This document shows positions 18,694-27,292 of a stretch of 64,000 nucleotides of DNA, piece by piece (position 1 is the stretch's first letter; the number at the start of each line of letters is the position of its first letter). The notes under the pieces were generated by a model. That model did no database searches. It was not told the origin of the DNA and saw only the letters and a program-made list of their open reading frames with translations. Made by a program: the position numbers and the translations under genes. The DNA is taken from positions 823,501 through 887,500 of the forward strand of contig NZ_CP150662.1 in the NCBI RefSeq assembly GCF_038024125.1, given 5' to 3'. Source of the DNA: Polaribacter gangjinensis. Lineage in GTDB: Bacteria > Bacteroidota > Bacteroidia > Flavobacteriales > Flavobacteriaceae.

Positions 18694-20142
18694 ATGGCAA
18701 TTTCTTTAAAGGGCGATCAAGAAATTAGTAATGTTTTAGACACTAAAAGCAAAGCGCTAAGAATTAATTTAAATAGAGATATTTACGGAACTTTTGCAGA
18801 AATTGGTGCAGGACAAGAAACTGTAAGAAATTTTTTTAGATCTGGTGGTGCTTCTGGTACAATTGCAAAAGCAATGAGCGCGTATGATAAAGATTTTTCT
18901 GATTCGATTTACGGAATGGAAGAAGACGGTAGATACGTTTCTCAATCTCGATTGCAAAGAATGTTGCGTCATGAAATGGATTTAATTGAAGACAGATTAA
19001 GTCGAGAAAAACATCCAAATAAATTATTTTTCAGCTACGCAAATACGGTTACAACTATAGATTTTGCTAGAACTTTTAAAGGTCATGGTTGGGTAGGAAT
19101 ACGTTTTCAGCTAGATCCTTTAGAAGGATATAATGAAATTGTTTTGCACCTTCGGTTTAAAGAAACTGATGCTCGATTACAACAAGAAACACTGGGTGTT
19201 TTGGGAGTAAATTTGATTTACGGAGCATTTTATCTGAATGACAATCCGAAAGAATTGGTAAAGTCATTTTACGATAATTTAGGAAGTCATCAGCTAGAGA
19301 TTGATATGGTGAACTTCTCTGGACCTAGATTCATGTACGTTGATAACAGACTCATGAGTTTAACTTTGTTAAAAAATGGCATGACAAACGCTGTTATGTT
19401 TGGTCCTGATGGCAATAATTTGTTACCAGCACAAGTACTTTACAAAAAAAATATCTTAGCATTAAGAGGAAGTTTCAGACCTGTAACCAAGGTTAATATG
19501 GACATGTTTGAAAACTCAAAAAAACTCTTTTTATCAGAAAAAAAAGTTGATAAAGATAAAACTCAAATCATTTTTGAAATTACACTAAGTAACCTAACTT
19601 CTGAAGGAAAAATCAATGAACGTGACTTTTTGGATAGAGCAGAATTGTTGTGTTCATTAGGCCAAAATGTAATGATTACAAACTTCCAACAATATTTCAA
19701 ATTAGTTGAATATTTCAGTGAATTTACCAAAGAGAGAATGGCTTTAGCTATGGGAGTTTATAATTTAATTCAAATTTTTGATGAAAAATATTATCGAGAT
19801 TTGAGTGGAGGAATATTAGAAGCTTTCGGAAAACTGTTTTTTAGAGACTTAAAGGTTTACATGTATCCTTATCACGATCCTGATACAGGCGAATATATCA
19901 ATAGTGAAAACCTGAAAGTACATCCTAGAATGAAAGAATTGTACAAATTCTTTAAAAATAATGGGCGCTTGGTTGATATCAAAGACTTTGATAAAAGTAA
20001 TTTAGATATTTTCTCAAGAACAGTTCTAAAAATGATTATGGATGGTGAGAAAGGATGGGAAGAAATGTTGCCTGAAGGAATTGCTGAAACCATCAAGCAA
20101 AAAAGATTATTTGGTTACTCAAAATCAAGAACTAAAAAATAA
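18694..20142 (+). CDS. Conserved Bacteroidota protein of unknown function
   Basis: This 482-residue cytoplasmic-looking protein has no signal peptide or membrane helix. The N-terminal part (KALRINLNRDIYGTFAEIGAGQETVRNFF, then SGTIAKAMSAYDKDFSD) is very regular and I remember closely similar proteins across Flavobacteriia, often with unreliable names. I do not assign a function. The gene has its own recognisable promoter and is followed 58 bases later by the ECF sigma factor. Composition is like its neighbours. Confidence 0.85.
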   Translation: MAISLKGDQEISNVLDTKSKALRINLNRDIYGTFAEIGAGQETVRNFFRSGGASGTIAKAMSAYDKDFSDSIYGMEEDGRYVSQSRLQRMLRHEMDLIEDRLSREKHPNKLFFSYANTVTTIDFARTFKGHGWVGIRFQLDPLEGYNEIVLHLRFKETDARLQQETLGVLGVNLIYGAFYLNDNPKELVKSFYDNLGSHQLEIDMVNFSGPRFMYVDNRLMSLTLLKNGMTNAVMFGPDGNNLLPAQVLYKKNILALRGSFRPVTKVNMDMFENSKKLFLSEKKVDKDKTQIIFEITLSNLTSEGKINERDFLDRAELLCSLGQNVMITNFQQYFKLVEYFSEFTKERMALAMGVYNLIQIFDEKYYRDLSGGILEAFGKLFFRDLKVYMYPYHDPDTGEYINSENLKVHPRMKELYKFFKNNGRLVDIKDFDKSNLDIFSRTVLKMIMDGEKGWEEMLPEGIAETIKQKRLFGYSKSRTKK

Positions 20143-20200
20143 GTTTCTGGTAATTAAACCATTTTAAAAACTTTCAGTCTTATAAGAAATTCTTATTTTT

Positions 20201-20749
20201 TTGATAAGCGAAATTACTTTAATTGAACAATTAAAAAATGCCTCAACAAAAAATGATGCATTCAGAGAATTGGTGAAACAATACAAAGAACGATTGTATT
20301 GGCACATCAGAAAAATTGTAATTTCACATGATGACGCTGATGATGTACTTCAAAATACTTTCATAAAAATTTTTAAAAATATTGAATCTTTCAATCAAGA
20401 ATGTAAGTTATACTCTTGGATGTATCGAATTGCCACGAATGAATCAATAACATTCATAAACAAAAGAGCCAAAGAAAAAAACATTGATATTGCTGATGTT
20501 TATAAAGAATTAGCTGGTTCTTTAGAAACTGATGATTTTTTTTCTGGCGGAGAAATTCAATTAATTTTACAAAAAGCGATTGCAACTTTACCTCAAAAGC
20601 AACAAATTGTATTTAATATGAAATATTTTGATGAAATGAAATATGAAGAAATTTCTGAAATTTTAGAAACATCAGTTGGCGCATTGAAGGCTTCATATTT
20701 TCATGCTGTCAAGAAAATAGAATATTATATTAAATCAAAAGCTAATTAA
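20201..20749 (+). CDS. ECF-type RNA polymerase sigma factor
   Basis: This 182-residue sigma-70 family protein has region 2 (SHDDADDVLQNTFIKIFKNI, with SWMYRIATNE) and region 4 (LPQKQQIVFNMKYFDEMKYEEISEILETSVGALKASYFHAVKKI). It lacks regions 1 and 3, as expected for an extracytoplasmic-function sigma factor. The likely start is TTG at 20201 (TTG ATA AGC); no ATG precedes the domain. It is the first gene of a three-gene set with a membrane protein and a secreted partner, which suggests envelope-stress control by release from the membrane. Confidence 0.92.
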   Translation: MISEITLIEQLKNASTKNDAFRELVKQYKERLYWHIRKIVISHDDADDVLQNTFIKIFKNIESFNQECKLYSWMYRIATNESITFINKRAKEKNIDIADVYKELAGSLETDDFFSGGEIQLILQKAIATLPQKQQIVFNMKYFDEMKYEEISEILETSVGALKASYFHAVKKIEYYIKSKAN

Positions 20750-20780
20750 ACCATTCCATAAACTAAGCGTCTAAACAAGT

Positions 20781-21320
20781 ATGAAAGAAGATTTAAAAAA
20801 TAGTATTGATTTTTTGAACAAAAAAACAGAAAAAAAATCGGGTTTATCTGTTCCAGAAAATTATTTTTCGGAAGTAGAGGAATCAATTTTTGCTGAAGTT
20901 TCAACTTCGTCTTTACCAAAAGATACTGGTTTTACGACTCCAAATAATTATTTTAATGACTTTGAAAACAATATTTTATCCAATCTAGTACCACAAAAAG
21001 AATCAAAAATTATTCATTTTAAGAGCAGAATTTTAAAAGCTATTCCTTTTGTTGCTGCAGCTTCTATTGCGTTGTTTATCTCATTAAATTCCTTCTTTTT
21101 TGAAAAATCTACCACATTTTCTCTAGATTCAATATCACAAAATGATATCGAAAATTGGTTAGATTCAAAAAGTTTTACTAATACTGAAATTGCTAATGCA
21201 ATAGGAGATGACTTTTTAAACATGAATGATTTTTCATTTGCAGATTTAAAAACAGAAAATTTAGAAGATTATTTAACAACTATTGATACTCAAGAATTAT
21301 TGAGCGAAATAAATAACTAA
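20781..21320 (+). CDS. Single-pass membrane protein, probable anti-sigma partner
   Basis: This 179-residue protein has a charged cytoplasmic half of about 80 residues with two copies of a short motif (PENYFSEVEESIF and PNNYFNDFENNIL). One membrane helix follows near 85-107 (IPFVAAASIALFISLNSFFF), then a periplasmic half rich in acidic residues. It sits between an ECF sigma factor and a periplasmic CpxP-like protein. The layout is that of an anti-sigma factor, although no zinc-binding ASD motif is seen, so the role is inferred from position. Confidence 0.8.
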   Translation: MKEDLKNSIDFLNKKTEKKSGLSVPENYFSEVEESIFAEVSTSSLPKDTGFTTPNNYFNDFENNILSNLVPQKESKIIHFKSRILKAIPFVAAASIALFISLNSFFFEKSTTFSLDSISQNDIENWLDSKSFTNTEIANAIGDDFLNMNDFSFADLKTENLEDYLTTIDTQELLSEINN

Positions 21321-21326
21321 AATTAC

Positions 21327-21782
21327 ATGAAAACACTAATAACTTGTCTTTTTTTAACAATAACTTTCGGATTTTCTTCTATTGCACAAGAACGAAATGA
21401 GAGCAGAGAAAAAATAAAAGCATTAAAAATTGCTTATCTAACTGAGCAACTTGCACTTACAACTAACGAAGCAGAAAAGTTTTGGCCTATTTATAATGCT
21501 TTTGATAAAGAGCAACATGAATTAAGAAGCAAACAACGTTTTGAAATGAGAAAAGCTTTAAGAAAAGAGGGCGCTTATGATGCAATGGATGAAAAAGAAG
21601 CTGAGAAATTAATCAATCTAAAATTGGCTACAGACAAGCAATTGCATGAATCTGAAAAAGAATTTATTCAAAAAATAAGTAGTATTATTTCTTTTAAGAA
21701 AATCATTAAATTACAAATGGCTGAAATAGAGTTTGGTAGAAAACTTCTTAAAAAATACAACCAAAGAGATAAAAAAGAATAA
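21327..21782 (+). CDS. Periplasmic Spy/CpxP-like protein, sensor of the ECF module
   Basis: This 151-residue exported protein has a signal peptide (1-20, ending SSIAQ) and then a largely helical, highly charged chain. It contains LTTNEAEKFWPIYNAFDKE, the pattern of Spy/CpxP-type periplasmic proteins that bind misfolded proteins. In flavobacteria such genes follow an ECF sigma gene and are often named sensor of ECF-type sigma factor. It starts 6 bases after the membrane partner and its stop merges into a terminator. Confidence 0.82.
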   Translation: MKTLITCLFLTITFGFSSIAQERNESREKIKALKIAYLTEQLALTTNEAEKFWPIYNAFDKEQHELRSKQRFEMRKALRKEGAYDAMDEKEAEKLINLKLATDKQLHESEKEFIQKISSIISFKKIIKLQMAEIEFGRKLLKKYNQRDKKE

Positions 21783-21809
21783 AAAAGGGAGCAAAAAGCT
21801 CCCTTTTTT
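21781..21809. terminator. Bidirectional terminator
   Basis: A 12-base stem AAAAAAGGGAGC (21781-21792) pairs with 21798-21809 around an A5 loop. It overlaps the stop of the plus-strand sensor gene and the stop of the minus-strand small gene, so it can end both transcripts. Confidence 0.88.
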
Positions 21810-22002
21810 ATTTGACTAATGTCATACAAACAAATAATTCAGGTTTGTTTGCCGTAAATTCTTTCAACCAGATTGTCAATTCTTTGATTTCGTAAGGCAA
21901 CAATCTTTGAAGGGCTTTTTCTAATTCTCTGCAAAACAATTCTGAATTAAAACTCACTTTTTGTAACACAGTCTTTGTGTACTCAAACATTGCTCTAGCC
22001 AT
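21808..22002 (-). CDS. Small conserved protein of unknown function
   Basis: This is a 64-residue protein (MARAMFEYTKTVLQKVSF at its start) with two predicted helices and no signal peptide. The regular codon use, the ATG start and the terminator overlapping the stop all argue for a real gene. Similar short proteins occur in other flavobacteria as far as I recall. No function can be assigned. Confidence 0.7.
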   Translation of the reverse strand: MARAMFEYTKTVLQKVSFNSELFCRELEKALQRLLPYEIKELTIWLKEFTANKPELFVCMTLVK

Positions 22003-22069
22003 ATTTATATATGTATTTAATTAATCTTGAAATGATTTTCGAAATCGATTTCAATGAAACAAATCTAAC

Positions 22070-22104
22070 AAAAAAGACCAACATTTTTAAAAATGTTGGT
22101 CTTA
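22070..22104 (-). terminator. Terminator downstream of the 22130-22390 gene
   Basis: A perfect 15-base inverted repeat (22074-22088 with 22089-22103, AAGACCAACATTTTT) has no extra loop bases and is followed on the minus strand by a T-run (complement of A residues 22070-22075). It closes the minus-strand gene 26 bases upstream. Confidence 0.85.
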
Positions 22105-22129
22105 AAATTTTGTTGATTAAAAGTTAATA

Positions 22130-22390
22130 TTACAGACTATTGATTTTTTCAATCAAATGATTTGCTTTTGATTCTAACTCTTGGTTTAACATTTTAAAAT
22201 GTGCTTTTTTATCTTGAACTTTTTTAGTGTTAATCTTTGCAATTAATTCATCAAAAATAACGATTGCTTCGTCAATAATTTCATTACCTTTTTTAGGTTG
22301 ATTTTTCAAAGCAGCAACATCCAGTGCATACTCAATTACGTCACCTAAAACATAATTGATATCTTTTTTTAAATTTTTAATACTTGCCAT
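22130..22390 (-). CDS. Small conserved helical protein of unknown function
   Basis: This 86-residue, Lys-rich, all-helical protein (MASIKNLKKDINYVLGDVIE at the start) is probably cytoplasmic. It has its own promoter-like element (22411-22443) and terminator, so it is expressed as a single gene. I recall close relatives only in Flavobacteriia. No domain is recognised. Confidence 0.75.
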   Translation of the reverse strand: MASIKNLKKDINYVLGDVIEYALDVAALKNQPKKGNEIIDEAIVIFDELIAKINTKKVQDKKAHFKMLNQELESKANHLIEKINSL

Positions 22391-22410
22391 AATTCGGTTT
22401 TTAACGAGTG

Positions 22411-22443
22411 CAAAGATACTTTATTTCTTTAAAAAAATGGCAA
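22411..22443 (-). promoter_or_regulatory. Bacteroidota-type promoter for the 22390 gene
   Basis: On the minus strand TTG (complement of 22441-22443) is followed after 22 bases by TATCTTTG (complement of 22411-22418), about 20 bases before the ATG. It overlaps the last codons of the HAD gene. Confidence 0.55.
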
Positions 22444-23121
22444 TACTTCTTTGATATTTAATACTGTATGAAAATTTTTATCAGATGTATCACTTTCCGA
22501 AACCTCTTCATGAATCCAAGTGGTATGAAATGGAACGTGAATTGCTGATGCACCAATTTCTAAAACTGGCAACACATCTGATTTTAATGAGTTTCCAATC
22601 ATCAAAAATTGAGAAGAATCAATGTCCAAATGTTTGATGAGTTTTTGATAATCTGCTGCTTTTTTATCAGTCATTACTTCAATATGATGAAAATATTGCG
22701 CCAAATTCGATTTCTCTAATTTGCGTTCTTGATCTAACAAATCACCTTTAGTTGCCAAAATAATTTTATAATTTGGCTGTAAATTTTGCAATACTTCCTC
22801 TACTCCATCCAACAATTCTATAGGTTTATTTAACATTTGCTTACCAATTTCTAAAATATCCTGAATTACTTTTGGATTGATTTTATAATTGGATAATTCC
22901 AACGCACATTCAATCATTGACAAAACAAAACCTTTGATTCCATAACCATACAACTCTAAATTCCGAATTTCGGTTTTAAACAGTTCTTGGTCAATAGTAT
23001 TTGCAGTTTCGTATTTTGCTAACAATTTTGCAAACGCTAATTCGGCTTCTCTAAAATAGGTTTCATTAACCCAAAGTGTGTCATCAGCATCAAAAGCAAT
23101 TACTTTGATATTTTTATGCAT
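22429..23121 (-). CDS. HAD-superfamily hydrolase
   Basis: This 230-residue HAD phosphatase has motif [15 protein letters not shown], motif II (ATKGD), a conserved Lys and motif III ([13 protein letters not shown]). The helical cap between motifs I and II makes it YjjG-like rather than a KdsC-type KDO-8-phosphate phosphatase, which lacks a cap. It overlaps the end of kdsB by 8 bases and is co-transcribed with it. The substrate is unknown; a metabolite or nucleotide phosphatase is likely. Confidence 0.88.
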   Translation of the reverse strand: MHKNIKVIAFDADDTLWVNETYFREAELAFAKLLAKYETANTIDQELFKTEIRNLELYGYGIKGFVLSMIECALELSNYKINPKVIQDILEIGKQMLNKPIELLDGVEEVLQNLQPNYKIILATKGDLLDQERKLEKSNLAQYFHHIEVMTDKKAADYQKLIKHLDIDSSQFLMIGNSLKSDVLPVLEIGASAIHVPFHTTWIHEEVSESDTSDKNFHTVLNIKEVLPFF

Positions 23122-23848
23122 TTTTTAAAAATTGAATAGCTTTTTCTAAATCTTCAGGAGTATCAATTCCAATACTTTCCACATTAGTTTCAATAATTTT
23201 AATTTTCTTCCCAACTTCTAAATATCTGATTGCCTCGATTTTTTCAGCAGCTTCTAAAGGCGTCATTTCTCTTTTATAAAAATCAAGCAAAGCTTCTTTT
23301 CTGAAAGCATAAACACCTTTGTGTTTGTAATATTTTACATCAATTTCTTGATCCCTATGAAAAGGAATAACGCTTCTAGAAAAATACATGGCAAAACCAA
23401 AATTATCTGTAATAACCTTCACATTATTGGGATTTTCAATATCCTCTTTGTTAGTGATTTGAACTTTTAAAGAAGCTAAATCAATGAGATTTTCAGTATC
23501 ATTTTTAAAAGCTTCAATTAATTTTGATAATGAAATTGCATCAATAAAAGGTTCATCACCTTGCACATTAATCACAATATCTGCCTCCATAAATTCAACA
23601 GCTTCTGCAATTCTATCAGAACCACATTCGTGTTCTTTTTTGCTCATAATTACATTTCCTCCAACAGTTTGAATAGCTTTTGCAATAACATCAGAATCTG
23701 AAACTACATAAACCTCTTGAAATAAATTGGTTTGCAAAGCGGCTTCATATGTTCTTACAATGACAGGTTTTCCTCCTAAATCTTTCATCAATTTTCCTGG
23801 AAAACGAGTGGCACTGTAACGTGCAGGAATCATGGCAATTATTTTCAT
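23114..23848 (-). CDS. kdsB: 3-deoxy-manno-octulosonate cytidylyltransferase
   Basis: This 244-residue enzyme activates KDO as CMP-KDO for the inner core of lipopolysaccharide. It begins [17 protein letters not shown] and has [14 protein letters not shown] and [10 protein letters not shown], all diagnostic of KdsB. Length is normal. It sits between the mannose-6-phosphate isomerase and a HAD hydrolase in a compact minus-strand run with gaps of 7 and -8 bases, which looks like a sugar-nucleotide operon. Confidence 0.97.
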   Translation of the reverse strand: MKIIAMIPARYSATRFPGKLMKDLGGKPVIVRTYEAALQTNLFQEVYVVSDSDVIAKAIQTVGGNVIMSKKEHECGSDRIAEAVEFMEADIVINVQGDEPFIDAISLSKLIEAFKNDTENLIDLASLKVQITNKEDIENPNNVKVITDNFGFAMYFSRSVIPFHRDQEIDVKYYKHKGVYAFRKEALLDFYKREMTPLEAAEKIEAIRYLEVGKKIKIIETNVESIGIDTPEDLEKAIQFLKNA

Positions 23849-23855
23849 AAATGTA

Positions 23856-24833
23856 TTATTTGATATAAACTTCTAACAATTCTGATTGATTTTCAGCAAC
23901 AATTTCTATATTTTTAATAGATGCAGGAATCAAAATTGTTTCGCCCATAGCAAGTTTTTCTGTTTGATTTTGATATGTAAAAGTAGTTGAACCCTCTACA
24001 CACATATAAATTACAAAACTATCTTTATCGTTGTGATTTACATTAATTTTTCCTTTTAAAGGAAGTACATTTGTTGTAAAATAAGGGCAAGAAACAATTT
24101 CTGATGATGCGTTTTGATGTTTTGAATACGTTGTTTTGTATGATTCTTTTGCGGAATAATCTATGGCATCAATCGCTTCATCTGTATGCAAATCTCTAAA
24201 AGTTCCATCAGGATTTGCACGATCCCAATCATAAATTCGATAGGTAATATCAGAAGTTTGTTGAATTTCTGCCAATAAAACTCCAGCTCCAATTGCATGC
24301 ACTCTTCCAGTTGGAATAAAATATACATCGCCTTTTTGCACTTCATCAATATTTAAAATATCTGTCAAGGTTTTGTTTTCAAGATGATGCAAATATTCTT
24401 TAGGAGTTACCTCTTTTTGAAAACCTACAATTAAATTGGCTTTTTCGTCTGCTTGCATTACATACCACATTTCCGTTTTTCCAAATGAATTGTGGCGCTT
24501 TTTTGCCAAATCATCATGAGGATGCAATTGAATACTTAATGCTTCTTTTGCATCAATATATTTGATTAAAAGCGGGAATTTTTCTCCAAAATGATTGTAA
24601 ATTTTAGTTCCAACCAAATCACTTTTGTATTCAGCAATCAATTCTTTTAAGTTTTTACCTTTCAAAAATCCATTCGAAACTACTGATGTATCTCCTTCAA
24701 CATCCGATATTTCCCAACTTTCGCCAATATCATTTCTCTGAGAATTTTTGTGTAACAAGGTAGATAATTTTTCTCCACCCCAAATTTTATCCTTTAAAAT
24801 GGGCGTAAATTTTAATAATTGTAAATCTTTCAT
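23856..24833 (-). CDS. manA: Mannose-6-phosphate isomerase, class I
   Basis: This 325-residue cupin-fold enzyme interconverts mannose-6-P and fructose-6-P. It has [10 protein letters not shown], the zinc-binding [20 protein letters not shown] and [19 protein letters not shown], followed by TYRIYDWDR. It is the shorter bacterial form found in firmicutes and Bacteroidota. It could also feed mannose released by the GH92 and GH2 enzymes far downstream, which is inference. A TAAATTTG box (complement of 24851-24858) lies 17 bases before the start. Confidence 0.95.
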   Translation of the reverse strand: MKDLQLLKFTPILKDKIWGGEKLSTLLHKNSQRNDIGESWEISDVEGDTSVVSNGFLKGKNLKELIAEYKSDLVGTKIYNHFGEKFPLLIKYIDAKEALSIQLHPHDDLAKKRHNSFGKTEMWYVMQADEKANLIVGFQKEVTPKEYLHHLENKTLTDILNIDEVQKGDVYFIPTGRVHAIGAGVLLAEIQQTSDITYRIYDWDRANPDGTFRDLHTDEAIDAIDYSAKESYKTTYSKHQNASSEIVSCPYFTTNVLPLKGKINVNHNDKDSFVIYMCVEGSTTFTYQNQTEKLAMGETILIPASIKNIEIVAENQSELLEVYIK

Positions 24834-25152
24834 TTTTATTTTTTTCAGTGCAAATTTACGATTTATAAAACATTATGGTAAATACTTAAAAAATAATTAA
24901 CTTCGATAAAGTAACTAATTTGTTAATTATAATAAAAAAATGACCATAAGTATTATTTTATTTGTACGCTTAGGAATTAGGCTATTGAAAGAGTATTTTA
25001 AAAACAAGTAAAAATAAAATTAAGATATTTTTATATAACTTATAATCAATAAATTAAATCAAAATAATTACATTGTTATAAAGTTAAAATCTTATGATTA
25101 GTATATTTTAAAATATTATTTTGGTTATCTTTCGGCCGTTTTCGATTTTTTT
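24834..25152. other. 319-base AT-rich intergenic region
   Basis: This lies between manA (minus) and the first of three paralogous secreted-protein genes (plus). It is almost entirely A and T, with no open frame of note and no convincing hairpin. A near-promoter box TATCTTTC occurs around 25130. A 21-base stretch at 25057-25077 recurs with two mismatches at 26131-26151, upstream of the second paralogue. Confidence 0.6.
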
Positions 25153-26067
25153 GTGGGGAAAAAACTATTATTTATTATTTTATTATTGACTTCTTGCCTA
25201 TTTTATGGCTTAGAAAGGACTTTGTACGTTGATAATTTTAATGAAATTTTGGGAAGTCCTATAAAAGAAGACAAACTGCTTTCTTTTGCCCAAAAAAACA
25301 ATATTAAAATATTGATTTTATACGAATTAAATAAAATAAACAAACGAATTTCATTATCAGATCCAAGAAGTAATAATATTCTTTCCGAATTCATTCACAA
25401 AGCAAAGCAAAAGTATCAAATAAAAAAAATAGGAGTTTCAGGTGAATCTGCTGATTTTTTTGTGAAAATCATCAATGTTTATAACAATTCACGTCAAAAA
25501 TCAACTGAAAAATTCGATATTTATAATCTAGAATATGAATATTGGTCTTCCAAAGCATCAGGAATTGATGGCTATTATTGTGTAAATTATTTAGAAGAAA
25601 ATGGCATTCCTTGTGGAAGAGAGGGCTCGTTTAAATTTTTTATTGACAATTTAAAAAAATTAAAAAATCTTTCAAAAGGAAAATCTCACAAAGTAGAAGT
25701 TGATGCTTATGTAGGTTATTACACTCAAAACGAAATTATTGAAATTGCCAAAAACTGCGATCGTTTAGTGGTACAAGCTATAGGAAAAGATCCTAAGTTT
25801 TGTTTTGAAACTGCAAGAAATAATTTAGAGTTGATTTTTAATGCCAATAGCGCAATAAAAACTACCATTTTATTTTCAACAACTATGAAAGACCTAGGTT
25901 ATTGGTTAAAATTTGATAGTTTAAACAAAGGTGAAACATTATTTTTAGCTGAAATGAATAACAAAAACAGCCAGTTGAAAAAGAAATTAAATATTGAAGG
26001 ATTTACTTATCATACATATACTTTTTTAGAAAAATCAGTGAGTTATTATTCTTACAATAAAAACTAA
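25153..26067 (+). CDS. Secreted protein of unrecognised family, tandem paralogue 1
   Basis: This 304-residue protein starts with GTG and a hydrophobic signal that ends LLTSCLF, which fits a lipobox, so it may be a lipoprotein, unlike its two sisters. Conserved blocks shared with the next two genes are YVDNFNEILGS, ILYELNKINK, SGES, the block FDIYNLEYEYW, DGYYC, NGIPCGREGSF and a late GFTYHTYTF. Alternating hydrophobic strands and helices suggest a TIM-barrel. The acidic EYEYW strand resembles the catalytic strand of glycosidases, but I do not recognise the family and assign no function. Confidence 0.8.
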   Translation: MGKKLLFIILLLTSCLFYGLERTLYVDNFNEILGSPIKEDKLLSFAQKNNIKILILYELNKINKRISLSDPRSNNILSEFIHKAKQKYQIKKIGVSGESADFFVKIINVYNNSRQKSTEKFDIYNLEYEYWSSKASGIDGYYCVNYLEENGIPCGREGSFKFFIDNLKKLKNLSKGKSHKVEVDAYVGYYTQNEIIEIAKNCDRLVVQAIGKDPKFCFETARNNLELIFNANSAIKTTILFSTTMKDLGYWLKFDSLNKGETLFLAEMNNKNSQLKKKLNIEGFTYHTYTFLEKSVSYYSYNKN

Positions 26068-26173
26068 CTCAACTTATTTTTATCAAAAAATTTATAAACC
26101 CGTTAATTGAAAGTTTTAAAAAAAAATAAAAATCAAAAAAATTACATTATTTTTGGGTATATAATTTTAAAAT

Positions 26174-27088
26174 ATGAAGCTAAAATCTAAATTCTTGCTT
26201 TTCTTTTTTCTATTATTTTTCCTACAAATTTCAGCATCAAGAATCATGTATGTTGATAATTTTATGAATATATTAGGCTCATATACCAATGAAACAAAAT
26301 TATTTGAATTTTGTAAAGAAAATAAAATCAATAGTATTATTCTTTACGATTTAAATAAAGTAAATAAAGTGTATAAATTGTCTGATAAAAAACAGAATGG
26401 AATTTTGGCTAAATTCATTTCTAAAGCAAAAACAGAATATGGCATTAATCAAATAGCTGCATCAGGAGAAACATCAAAATTTTTTATAGACGCAATTGTT
26501 CCTTACAATAATTCAAGAAAATCATCCAATGAAAAATTTGATATTTTTAATATTGAATATGAATATTGGAATTTAGAATCAAACAAAGAAGATGGCTATT
26601 ATTGTCAAACTTATCTAAAACAAAATAAAATTCCTTGCACTAGAGAAGGAACTTTTTCTTATTTTATGAAATCATTAAAAGAAATGAAATCTCTAGCAAA
26701 CAAAAGTAAACATAAGGTAAAAGTTGGAGTTTATGTAGCTAATTACAATGAAAAAGAAATTAATGAAATCGAAAAATATGCTGACAGAATTTCGGTTTAT
26801 GATTATACTACTTATCCAGATAATTTATTCCATTACATTAAAGAAAGGTCGGACCTTTTAGTTAATTATAAATCAAAAGCAGATATTTATATACTTTTTT
26901 CTTCAGAAATGAATTTTATAGGTAAATATTTATCAAATCATAGTTTGGATGACATCGAAAAATTATTTAAAAAAGAGTTGTTATCTGAAGAACCTGGATT
27001 AGAAAATAAAATAAACTTAAAAGGATTTACTTATTATAATTATGGCTATTTGGAAAATAGTTTTAAACATCATTTCAATAAAAAATAG
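26174..27088 (+). CDS. Secreted protein of unrecognised family, tandem paralogue 2
   Basis: This 304-residue protein has a signal peptide (1-21, ending LQISAS) and the same blocks as its neighbours: YVDNFMNILGS, ILYDLNKVNK, ASGET, FDIFNIEYEYW, DGYYC, IPCTREGTF, ILFSSEM and GFTYYNYGY. The Cys pair in YYC and IPC is kept in all three copies and may form a disulphide. It starts 106 bases after paralogue 1 in very AT-rich DNA. ATG start. Function unknown. Confidence 0.82.
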   Translation: MKLKSKFLLFFFLLFFLQISASRIMYVDNFMNILGSYTNETKLFEFCKENKINSIILYDLNKVNKVYKLSDKKQNGILAKFISKAKTEYGINQIAASGETSKFFIDAIVPYNNSRKSSNEKFDIFNIEYEYWNLESNKEDGYYCQTYLKQNKIPCTREGTFSYFMKSLKEMKSLANKSKHKVKVGVYVANYNEKEINEIEKYADRISVYDYTTYPDNLFHYIKERSDLLVNYKSKADIYILFSSEMNFIGKYLSNHSLDDIEKLFKKELLSEEPGLENKINLKGFTYYNYGYLENSFKHHFNKK

Positions 27089-27292
27089 TTTTTATACTTT
27101 TAAAATAAAATTTAAAGAAGTTAAATTACAAATTTTTAAAAAATAGTCCTTATTTTAAAAAATATTGTATATTTTTAACAAATAAATAAAATAACTAATA
27201 TCTAAATAAGTATTTCTAATAATAATAAAAAATTAATATAAAATTTTTTTTGAATCTTGTAATATGGCTATTATTTATTAAAATTAAAAATC
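27089..27292. other. 204-base AT-rich spacer between paralogues 2 and 3
   Basis: The spacer is nearly all A and T, with many homopolymer runs and repeats of the type AATAAATAAAATAA. No reading frame, terminator with a GC stem or consensus promoter is seen. Confidence 0.5.

Noticed and set aside
24834..25152. Possible small RNA or attachment site in the AT-rich gap
   Set aside because: No stable hairpin, tRNA-like structure or direct repeat with GC content was seen; the matches are low complexity.
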